A stretch of 5,685 nucleotides of DNA from Betaproteobacteria bacterium (lineage in GTDB: Bacteria > Pseudomonadota > Gammaproteobacteria > Burkholderiales > SG8-41): contig JAKFUJ010000083.1 of the NCBI GenBank assembly GCA_021732805.1, forward strand, positions 1-5,685, read 5' to 3'. The notes beneath the pieces were generated by a model, which saw only the letters and a list, made by a program, of their open reading frames with translations, ran no database searches and was not told the DNA's origin. The position numbers and the translations under genes were made by a program. This document shows, piece by piece, positions 1 to 5,588 of this stretch (its first letter is position 1; every line of letters starts with the position of its first letter).

Positions 1-1448
1 GCATGTACCTGCGCAACCTGATGTCGATGGACACCGAGGAGATGATGCGCGGCCAGCCGGTGGATGCGGTGGTGCTGATCGGCGGTTGCGATAAAACCGT
101 GCCGGCATTGCTGATGGGCGCGGCGAGCGCCGATGTGCCGGCCATCATGCTGGTGACGGGGCCGATGATCACGGGTGACCACAAGGGCGAACGTCTCGGC
201 GCCTGCACCGACTGCCGGCGTTTCTGGGGCAAGTTCCGCGCTGCCGAAATTTCCGAGCAGGAAATCGGCGAAATCAACAACAAGCTGGCGCCATCCGCGG
301 GTACCTGCATGGTGATGGGTACTGCGAGCACGATGGCGCTGTGCACTGAAGCACTGGGCATGATGCTGCCGGGCGGATCCTGCGTGCCGGCGGTGATGGC
401 CGAGCGCCTGCGTCAGGCCGAGGCCAGCGGCGCGCGCGCGGTGACGATGGCGAAAGAGGGCCTGAAGCCTTCAAAAATCATGACCGTCGAGGCGTTCGAA
501 AACGCGCTGCGTATTTTGTTCGCCATCGGGGGGTCTACCAATGCCATCGTGCATCTGGCGGCAATGGCGGGGCGATTGGGCATCAAACTGGATCTCGATG
601 CCTTCGACAAAATGGGCCGCGACACGCCGGTGCTGGTAGATCTCAAACCGACCGGACAGGGCTACATGGAGGATCTCTACAAGGCCGGCGGTCTGGCGGT
701 GATCCTGCACGAGATCAAACACCAGCTCAATCTGAAAGCACTCACGGTTACCGGCAAAACGCTGGGCGACAACCTGAAAGCGGCGGCGCCGGCGTGGCAG
801 CAGAACGTGGTGCGTCCATTCAACGATCCGGTATTTGCCGGCGGCAGCATCGCCGTGCTGCGCGGCAACCTCGCGCCCGGCGGTGCGATCATCAAGCAGG
901 CGGCGATGGATCCGAAACTCACCCGCCATGAAGGCCGTGCCGTGGTGTTCGAATCGCTGGAAGACATGGCGAACCGCGTCGATGATCCCAAACTCGACGT
1001 TAACGCAAATGACATATTGGTACTGAAAAATGCCGGACCGAAAGGCGCTCCCGGCATGCCGGAGGCGGGTTATCTGCCGATACCGAAAAAACTCGCGGCC
1101 AAAGGCGTCAAGGACATGGTGCGGATTTCCGATGCACGCATGAGCGGTACCGCGTTTGGCGCGATCGTGCTGCATGTGACGCCGGAGTCGGCGATGGGCG
1201 GCACGCTGGGGCTGGTGCAGAACGGCGACCGTATCCGGCTTGATGTGCCGGCGCGCAAACTGGAACTGCTGGTCAGTGATGCCGAACTCGCTGCGCGGCG
1301 CAAACGCTGGAAGGCGCCGCCGGCGCGCAAGGATGACGGCCGCGGTTACCGCAAACTGTTCATGGACCAGATCACGCAGGCCGATGAGGGCTGCGACTTT
1401 ACGTTTTTGCAACCCGAAATCACTACACAGGTTCCCCGCAAGCGATGA
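1..1448 (+). CDS. IlvD/Edd-family dehydratase, pentonate/arabinonate type, 5'-truncated by window edge
   Basis: This cytoplasmic Fe-S enzyme removes water from a 2,3-dihydroxy acid to give a 2-keto-3-deoxy acid. The reading frame is open through the left edge, so the ATG at 3 is internal. Counting from that Met, GGCDKT (27-32) carries an Fe-S cysteine (C29) and the Mg-binding Asp/Lys pair (D30, K31). GTCMVMGTAST (101-111) carries the next Fe-S cysteine (C102), and DARMSGT (377-383) carries the catalytic Ser381. The CTDCRRFW motif (68-75) and the GTCMVMGT form of the second cysteine motif match the [2Fe-2S] L-arabinonate/pentonate dehydratase branch rather than E. coli IlvD, which has CPTCGSCSGM. 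The cysteine-to-cysteine and cysteine-to-serine spacings (73 and 352 residues) fit that branch. About 100 N-terminal residues, including the first cluster cysteine, lie outside the window. The substrate cannot be read from the sequence; another sugar acid or dihydroxyisovalerate remains possible. The stop overlaps the next start (ATGA). Confidence 0.93.
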   Translation, partial: MYLRNLMSMDTEEMMRGQPVDAVVLIGGCDKTVPALLMGAASADVPAIMLVTGPMITGDHKGERLGACTDCRRFWGKFRAAEISEQEIGEINNKLAPSAGTCMVMGTASTMALCTEALGMMLPGGSCVPAVMAERLRQAEASGARAVTMAKEGLKPSKIMTVEAFENALRILFAIGGSTNAIVHLAAMAGRLGIKLDLDAFDKMGRDTPVLVDLKPTGQGYMEDLYKAGGLAVILHEIKHQLNLKALTVTGKTLGDNLKAAAPAWQQNVVRPFNDPVFAGGSIAVLRGNLAPGGAIIKQAAMDPKLTRHEGRAVVFESLEDMANRVDDPKLDVNANDILVLKNAGPKGAPGMPEAGYLPIPKKLAAKGVKDMVRISDARMSGTAFGAIVLHVTPESAMGGTLGLVQNGDRIRLDVPARKLELLVSDAELAARRKRWKAPPARKDDGRGYRKLFMDQITQADEGCDFTFLQPEITTQVPRKR

Positions 1449-2011
1449 CTCAAAAAAAGAAGACCCGCAGCAGCACTCGAAAGAAAAGTAAAAAAACGTT
1501 TAAAAACAATAAGTTAAAGACAAAAGCCGTTGCCAGGAAAAAAGCAGTCAGGAAAACCGTCAAACCCAAAACGCCGCGCGTCGCAGTACGAAATTCACCG
1601 ATTCATGGCCGCGGCGTGTTTGCGGTGACGGCGATTACCAGAGGCGCACGCATTATCGAGTACACCGGCGAGCGCATGTCGCATGTCGAGGCCGACCGCC
1701 GCTATGGTGAACTGCATGACGGTTCTTCGCACACCATGTTGTTTGCCGCCACCGACGAGGTCGTCATCGACGCGACGAAGCGCGGCGGGCCGGCGCGCTG
1801 GATCAATCACTCCTGTGCGCCGAATTGCGAGACCAACGAGGAAGAGGGCCGGGTGTTCATCGATGCGATCCGCGCGATCCGGCCGGGACAGGAATTGTTG
1901 TACGACTACAACCTGGTGCTGGAGGAGCGGCACACGGCGAAACAGAAGCGTGAGCATCCCTGTCATTGCGGCGCGCGCAAATGCCGCCACACGCTGCTCG
2001 GCAATAAATAG
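1445..2011 (+). CDS. SET-domain protein-lysine methyltransferase with Lys-rich N-terminal tail
   Basis: This is a probable SAM-dependent lysine N-methyltransferase of 188 aa. Residues 1-44 form a tail with 16 Lys and 4 Arg and no acidic residue, like a histone H1 tail. The SET domain spans about 45-160: HGRGVFA (54-60) and EYTGE (72-76) form the SAM side, RWINHSCAPNC (118-128) is the NHSC motif, and ELLYDYN (150-156) holds the catalytic tyrosines. A post-SET motif (C173, C175, C180, then RxTLL) with a cysteine of the NHSC motif can bind zinc, so all key residues are present. The start overlaps the upstream stop as ATGA. There is no strong Shine-Dalgarno sequence, so translation is probably coupled to the dehydratase. 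The tail-coding DNA is AT-rich (46 of 120 bases are G or C at 1441-1560), unlike its neighbours. SET-only proteins of this size occur in betaproteobacteria and other bacteria, mostly with unknown targets. The substrate here is unknown; DNA-bound or basic proteins are an inference. Confidence 0.92.
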   Translation: MTQKKKTRSSTRKKSKKTFKNNKLKTKAVARKKAVRKTVKPKTPRVAVRNSPIHGRGVFAVTAITRGARIIEYTGERMSHVEADRRYGELHDGSSHTMLFAATDEVVIDATKRGGPARWINHSCAPNCETNEEEGRVFIDAIRAIRPGQELLYDYNLVLEERHTAKQKREHPCHCGARKCRHTLLGNK

Positions 2012-2057
2012 TCGCAAGTAGCGGGTAATAAGAAACGCTGATTGGGACGGTGGAAAA

Positions 2058-2085
2058 CCGCGGTTGCTCAGCCGCGGGTGTTTTT
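2058..2085. terminator. Bidirectional intrinsic terminator between convergent operons
   Basis: CCGCGG at 2058-2063 pairs with CCGCGG at 2072-2077 around an 8-nt loop. On the + strand it is followed by GTGTTTTT (2078-2085), a fair U-tract ending the dehydratase/SET transcript 46 bp past the SET stop. On the - strand the same stem is followed by TTTT (2054-2057), so it can also end the decarboxylase transcript. The decarboxylase stop codon (2068-2070) sits in the loop. The 6-bp all-GC stem is short, and activity is inferred from the structure only. Confidence 0.6.
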
Positions 2086-3405
2086 CTCGGGATGTCCCCC
2101 AAGGGGACTTCTTTCAGGGCGCCCCCCAAGGGGACTTCTTTCAGGGCGCAATGCGCGCACCTGACGCGACGCAAAAATGGTACCGTGGTTGATGTGCGCT
2201 TCGTGGTTGGCCTCAATGTGGTCGAGGTCGTAGAGATAGTTGACCATGAAGCCGGCGCCGTTGCGCAGTCCTTTTTCTGAGACATCCCCCAGCCAGCGCA
2301 CGTGTTCGATGCAGGCGCCGTTGCCCAGATGGAAGCGGGCGACCGGATCCGCGGGGCGGCCAGCGCCGTTTTTGGCTTCGAACAGATAAGTGGCCAGCAG
2401 ATTCTGCAGTCGCGGACGCAGTTGCGCATTGTTTGCTTCGTCAGCCTGCCATCCCGCTTGCACAAGCAGCTGCAGTTCAGGCGCAGCAGGATGCGTATTT
2501 TTCAGCCACGACATGAAGCCCGGTACCGGAGACAGCGTCACAAAATTGCGCAGTTGCGGGAAATTGCGTTTCAGATCGGCGGCGACCTGCTTGATCAGGA
2601 AGTTGCCGAAGGACACGCCTTTCAACGCCTTCTGGCAGTTTGAAATCGAGTAGAACACGGCGGTGCGCGCCCCCTTGATATCCAGCGGCGCCCGGCCGTC
2701 AGCCAGCAGCGGGGCGATGGCGTCCGGAATGTCCTCGGTCAGCGCAACTTCGACGAAAATCAACGGATCGTCGGCGAGCGTTGGATGAAAAAATGCAAAA
2801 CATTTGCGGTCCGGCGGATCGAGGCGACGGCGCAGATCACTCCAGCCGGAGATTTCATGCACGGCTTCGTAACGGATGATTTTTTCAAGCACCACCGCCG
2901 GTGTATGCCAGTCGATCGGGCGCAGTTGCAAAAAGCCGCGGTTGAACCACGAGTGGAACAGGTGTTCGAAGTCGGCATCGACTTCAGCGAGGGCGGGGTG
3001 CTCGCGCAGCAGTTCGAGCACGTCCTCGCGCATGCGCAACAGGCCCGCGGTACCGCTGGGTGCAAAATTGAGACGACGCAGTACTTCCTGGCGGCTGGAT
3101 TCCGATGCGGCATGCAATTGCCGGGCAGCGGCCGGACCCGGGTTTGCGGTGTAGCGACGAATTGCAGCTTCAAGTCGAGTACTGTCTACCGAGAAACGCG
3201 TCGCGAGTTCCAGCAGGAAATCCAGTTTGCCCTGCGGCGGCAGCGCCGAGTAGCGTTCAAGTATGCGTCGCGCCAGCGAGGCGCCGGAAGCTTCGCCGAG
3301 TTCGGAACGCAGGGTTTCGCAGGCCTTGGCCAGCCATTGCTGGAGGCGGCGCTCGCGCAGCGTGCGTCCGCGACGGGCGAGACCATGCCAGAGGCGAGCG
3401 ATCAT
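2068..3405 (-). CDS. Malonyl-CoA decarboxylase with repeat-derived C-terminal extension
   Basis: This enzyme converts malonyl-CoA to acetyl-CoA and CO2. I chose the ATG at 3405 (445 aa) because GGAGG lies 8 nt upstream. A GTG at 3456 would add 17 residues and overlap the receptor gene. Residues 1 to about 145 form the helical N-terminal domain. The GNAT-like catalytic domain follows, with FFHPTLADDPLIFVEVALT (205-223), FYSISNCQKALKG (251-263), TLSPVPGF (290-297, catalytic Ser292) and DPVARFHLGNGA (353-364, catalytic His359). The highly conserved family end WLGDVSEKGL...NYLYDL...ASRQVRAL finishes at about residue 419. After it come two RPERSPLGG repeats (420-437) and HPEKNTRG, which I regard as a non-native tail. 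The gene lies 31 bp downstream of a Bug/TctC receptor, probably in one operon, so it may serve malonate catabolism or malonyl-CoA detoxification. Family members are called matA in rhizobia, but no matB or matC is visible here. Confidence 0.95.
   Translation of the reverse strand: MIARLWHGLARRGRTLRERRLQQWLAKACETLRSELGEASGASLARRILERYSALPPQGKLDFLLELATRFSVDSTRLEAAIRRYTANPGPAAARQLHAASESSRQEVLRRLNFAPSGTAGLLRMREDVLELLREHPALAEVDADFEHLFHSWFNRGFLQLRPIDWHTPAVVLEKIIRYEAVHEISGWSDLRRRLDPPDRKCFAFFHPTLADDPLIFVEVALTEDIPDAIAPLLADGRAPLDIKGARTAVFYSISNCQKALKGVSFGNFLIKQVAADLKRNFPQLRNFVTLSPVPGFMSWLKNTHPAAPELQLLVQAGWQADEANNAQLRPRLQNLLATYLFEAKNGAGRPADPVARFHLGNGACIEHVRWLGDVSEKGLRNGAGFMVNYLYDLDHIEANHEAHINHGTIFASRQVRALRPERSPLGGRPERSPLGGHPEKNTRG
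2096..2149. repeat. Two perfect 27-bp tandem repeats, in frame with the decarboxylase C-terminus
   Basis: The 27-bp unit at 2096-2122 is repeated without a mismatch at 2123-2149. Each unit contains CCCCCAAGGGG. In the first copy the flanking bases make a 6-bp stem GTCCCC/GGGGAC with a CAA loop (2094-2108). Because 27 is a multiple of three, both copies stay in frame and encode the nine-residue repeat RPERSPLGG at the end of malonyl-CoA decarboxylase. The unit resembles a short dispersed intergenic repeat, but only this pair lies in the window, so that is an inference. Confidence 0.9.
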
Positions 3406-3436
3406 GCCGCCCGCCTCCGACCGGATGACTACATCA

Positions 3437-4417
3437 TCAGTTCTCGACTTTTGCACCGGACGCCTTGACGACCTTGCCCCAGGTTTCGATTTCAGAACGG
3501 ATGAATTTCTGGAACTCGGCCGGGCTTTGACCGCCTGCGGTAGCGCCCAGCGCTTCCCAGATTTTTTTGATGTCGGGCTGCGCCATGACCTTGATGGTGG
3601 ACTGGTACATGCGGTCGATTATCGGTTGTGGCGTGCCCTTGATACCCCACAGCGCGTACCAGGTGGTGACGTCCATGTTGACACCGGATTCCTGCAGCGT
3701 CGGCACGTCAGGCAGCAATTCCGCGCGTTTGGCCGTGGCCACGGCCAGTGCGCGTACCCGGTTGGCCTTGATGTTCGGTGCAGCGGTTCCCATGCCGTCG
3801 AAGGCCATGTCGACTTCACCGCCGATCAGTGCCGGCATCAGCGGTCCCGCTCCCTTGAACGGCACGTGGACGAGTTTGGTGCCGGTGCTGATATTGAACA
3901 ACTCACCGTTCATGTGGTGCGTGGTGCCGAAACCGGCGGAACCGAAATTGATCTTGCCCGGACTTTTCTTGTCGAGCGCGATCAGTTCCTTGATCGAACG
4001 CGCCGGAATCGACGGATGCACCACCACCGCACTTGGCACGTAGGCAGCGACAGTAACCGGAACGAAGTCGCGCTCCAGGCTGTAGCTCAGTTTGCGGTAC
4101 AGGGTTTCCGCGATGGTGTGATGTACGGCGCCCATGAACCAGGTATAGCCGTCGCCGTTTGCACGCGAAGCGGTGCCCGCGCCCAATGTGCCCCCGGCGC
4201 CGCCGAGATTCTCGATCAGTATCTGCTGGCCGAACTCGGCGTTGAGTTTGGCTGCAAGAGGGCGGGCAAAAGCGTCCGTGCCGCCGCCGGCAGGGAATGG
4301 ATTGATGATGCGTACTGCCCGTGTCGGCCAGTTTTGCGCCGAGGCCGCAGTGGACACCGCCGCTGTGGTCAGTGCGAGTAAGCCTATTGCCAGCATTTTC
4401 CGGTTGTTCTCCAACAT
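3437..4417 (-). CDS. Bug/TctC-type tripartite tricarboxylate transporter substrate-binding protein
   Basis: This is a periplasmic solute receptor of 326 aa, the usual family length. A signal peptide is visible: basic N-terminus (R6, K7), hydrophobic core 8-24 and an ASA cleavage site before Q28. The mature protein begins NWPTRAVRIINPFPAGGGTD, the typical Bug opening with its ligand-loop glycines (40-47). Further family blocks are IENLGGAGGTLGA (68-80), NFGSAGFGTTHHM (157-169), VPFKGAGPLMPALIGGEVDM (185-204), LPDVPTLQESG (235-245) and GTPQPIIDRM (261-270). The start is supported by GGAGGAG just upstream of the ATG, and a promoter candidate lies at 4454-4482. No tctA/tctB membrane genes are in the window, as is common for orphan Bug genes in betaproteobacteria. 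The ligand cannot be told from sequence. The adjacent malonyl-CoA decarboxylase suggests malonate or a related dicarboxylate. Confidence 0.95.
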   Translation of the reverse strand: MLENNRKMLAIGLLALTTAAVSTAASAQNWPTRAVRIINPFPAGGGTDAFARPLAAKLNAEFGQQILIENLGGAGGTLGAGTASRANGDGYTWFMGAVHHTIAETLYRKLSYSLERDFVPVTVAAYVPSAVVVHPSIPARSIKELIALDKKSPGKINFGSAGFGTTHHMNGELFNISTGTKLVHVPFKGAGPLMPALIGGEVDMAFDGMGTAAPNIKANRVRALAVATAKRAELLPDVPTLQESGVNMDVTTWYALWGIKGTPQPIIDRMYQSTIKVMAQPDIKKIWEALGATAGGQSPAEFQKFIRSEIETWGKVVKASGAKVEN

Positions 4418-4453
4418 GATCTCCTCCGATCTGATTTCGGTATGTGGGGGCTC

Positions 4454-4482
4454 ATTTTATGGAACTTGTCCGGGCTTGTATA
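4454..4482 (-). promoter_or_regulatory. Candidate sigma-70 promoter for the receptor/decarboxylase operon
   Basis: Read on the - strand, TATACA (4477-4482, 4 of 6 matches to TTGACA) and TAAAAT (4454-4459, 5 of 6 matches to TATAAT) are separated by 17 bp. They lie about 40 bp upstream of the receptor ATG in an otherwise non-coding stretch (4418-4567). That stretch is relatively AT-rich near this site. The assignment rests on consensus matching alone. Confidence 0.4.
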
Positions 4483-4567
4483 TCGCCAGTCTATGTTGTG
4501 AGGGCCTCTTTTGGCATCCGTTGCGCCCGCGGCACATCCCCCGAAGGGCAGGATCTGTCGGTAGTCC

Positions 4568-5104
4568 TCAGTCGAAGCGTATCCTGAACAGGATGTCGCC
4601 AGCGCTCTCCGCGCCGGCAGTTCCGCGCAGCCGCCAGCGCTCGGAAGGTAGTTGATTCGTACCAGGCCGTCGGCAGCGACTGACAATCTGTTCGCGGCGC
4701 TTGCTTTCAGCGGGACTTTCGGCGATGACGCCGGTGATCTTGATGCTGGCCGATGCAACCTGTGTCTGCTGTCCTGGATCAACGCGCAGCCTGACCACGC
4801 TTTCTTCATTGTTCCGGTCCAGTGCAACCTCGACCTGCGGCGAGAAATAACCTTCGGTGGCCAGCAGCTGGCGGGCGCCTTCCGCTGTTAGTGAGGTGAT
4901 CCTTTGCGGCAGCAGCGCATCAACTTCCGGGCGGTTACGGTAGCGGTAGATATCCAGATGCTGCTCCAGCAGTTTGCGCACGTTGCCCGGGGCATCCAGC
5001 ACAATGCGCCAGCGCAACGGTGACTCCTGCGCGCCAGCCGCAACCAGCCATACCGACAGAACCAGAAAGGCGGCGATGCGGCAAGTGAGATGGCGGAACG
5101 TCAT
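4568..5104 (-). pseudogene. tamA: TamA N-terminal remnant (signal peptide, POTRA1, broken POTRA2)
   Basis: TamA is an Omp85-family outer-membrane protein of the translocation and assembly module. It normally has about 570-600 residues: three periplasmic POTRA domains and a 16-strand barrel. Here only 178 codons remain. Residues 1-25 look like a signal peptide, with a hydrophobic run at 10-23 and AGA before Q26. Residues 32 to about 126 match the first POTRA domain of betaproteobacterial TamA: LDAPGNVRKLLEQHLDI (36-52), ARQLLATEGYFSPQV (77-91), VVRLRVDPG (103-111). From about residue 140 the sequence stops looking like TamA and ends at a stop. No further POTRA or barrel is found in any frame before the receptor gene. 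I call it a truncated pseudogene. A stand-alone secreted POTRA protein is possible but less likely. The haemoglobin gene lies 78 bp upstream on the same strand. No good ribosome binding site is visible. Confidence 0.75.
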
Positions 5105-5120
5105 TGCTGATTGGAAAAGC

Positions 5121-5128
5121 GGGGGGGG
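5121..5128. repeat. G8 homopolymer upstream of the tamA remnant
   Basis: Eight consecutive G (C8 on the coding strand) lie 16 bp before the tamA ATG, in the 5' leader. Tracts of this length can vary by slippage or be miscounted in sequencing. Being non-coding here, the tract would affect only spacing or leader structure. Confidence 0.7.
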
Positions 5129-5155
5129 TGCGCGGTGGTTTGTCCGGGAAAATCT

Positions 5156-5169
5156 GTTGCTGCAGCAAC
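5156..5169. other. 14-bp perfect palindrome between the haemoglobin gene and tamA
   Basis: GTTGCTGCAGCAAC is a perfect inverted repeat in the 78-bp gap between these genes, starting 14 bp after the haemoglobin stop. On the - strand it is followed by AGATTTT. As a hairpin (5-bp stem, TGCA loop) it could be a weak terminator. As DNA it could be a dimeric regulator site. The sequence alone does not decide. Confidence 0.5.
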
Positions 5170-5182
5170 CGGACCGGAATTG

Positions 5183-5584
5183 TCAATCCTCGCGGTTGCG
5201 CATCCAGTCAGCCGTACCGAAAAAAGCTTTGAGCAGTGCGCCGCGCAAGGGTTCAGCCATTCCTGTATCTTCCATCGCCTGCAGCATGCAGGCCAGCCAG
5301 GCATCGCGCTCAGAGACGCCAATGGAATAAGGCAGATGCCGTGCGCGCAGGGCCGGATGGCCGTATTTTTCGACATACAGCGGCGGGCCGCCGAGCCAGC
5401 CGGAGAGGAAGAGGTGGAGTTTTTCGCGGGAGCCGGCGAGATCCTGCGGATGCAGCTTGCGGATGCCGTGGTATTCCGGCGCCTCATCCATCAGGCCGTA
5501 AAAACGGTCGACGAGGCGCCGCAGGCCGGGGTCGCCGCCGAGCAGGCGGTACGGCGTGTCGTCTGCCGGCGCCGGACTGACCAT
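5183..5584 (-). CDS. Group 2 truncated haemoglobin (TrHb2/GlbO-like)
   Basis: This is a small cytoplasmic haem protein (133 aa, the typical length) of the 2-on-2 globin fold. Such proteins bind O2 or NO and are linked to oxidative or nitrosative stress defence and redox chemistry. The family signature is clear: DRFYGLMDE (26-34) with the B10 Tyr29, then LHPQDLAGSREKLHLFLSGW (44-63), GGPPLYVEKYGHP (65-77), RARHLPYSIG (80-89) with the proximal haem ligand His83 (F8), and ERDAWLACM (92-100) with Trp96 (G8), the hallmark of group 2. It ends with ADWMRNRED. The start ATG lies 4 bp after the typA stop, with only GAGG directly before it, so translation is probably coupled to typA. The physiological ligand and partner reductase are not identifiable here. 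Confidence 0.95.
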   Translation of the reverse strand: MVSPAPADDTPYRLLGGDPGLRRLVDRFYGLMDEAPEYHGIRKLHPQDLAGSREKLHLFLSGWLGGPPLYVEKYGHPALRARHLPYSIGVSERDAWLACMLQAMEDTGMAEPLRGALLKAFFGTADWMRNRED

Positions 5585-5588
5585 GACC

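Noticed and set aside
471..1412. Long - strand open frame of 313 codons
   Set aside because: It is antisense to the dehydratase, whose catalytic motifs are intact. The translation is low-complexity Arg/His/Gln-rich with no known motif.
3..1448. Dehydratase gene taken as complete from the ATG at 3
   Set aside because: Family members are about 100 residues longer at the N-terminus, the first Fe-S cysteine would be missing, and the frame is open to the window edge.
3406..3456. GTG start at 3456 for malonyl-CoA decarboxylase
   Set aside because: It would overlap the receptor gene by 20 bp and has no good ribosome binding site, while the ATG at 3405 has GGAGG 8 nt upstream. The added 17 residues show no family similarity.
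3263..4381. Long + strand open frame of 372 codons
   Set aside because: It lies antisense to the Bug receptor and the 5' part of the decarboxylase, both with clear family motifs. Its translation has no recognisable domain and is rich in Arg, His and Gly as expected for GC-rich antisense.
4536..4554. Hairpin around CGAA/TTCG loop as a terminator of the tamA remnant
   Set aside because: Only 3 + 3 base pairs interrupted by a 2-nt bulge, and no T-run follows on either strand.
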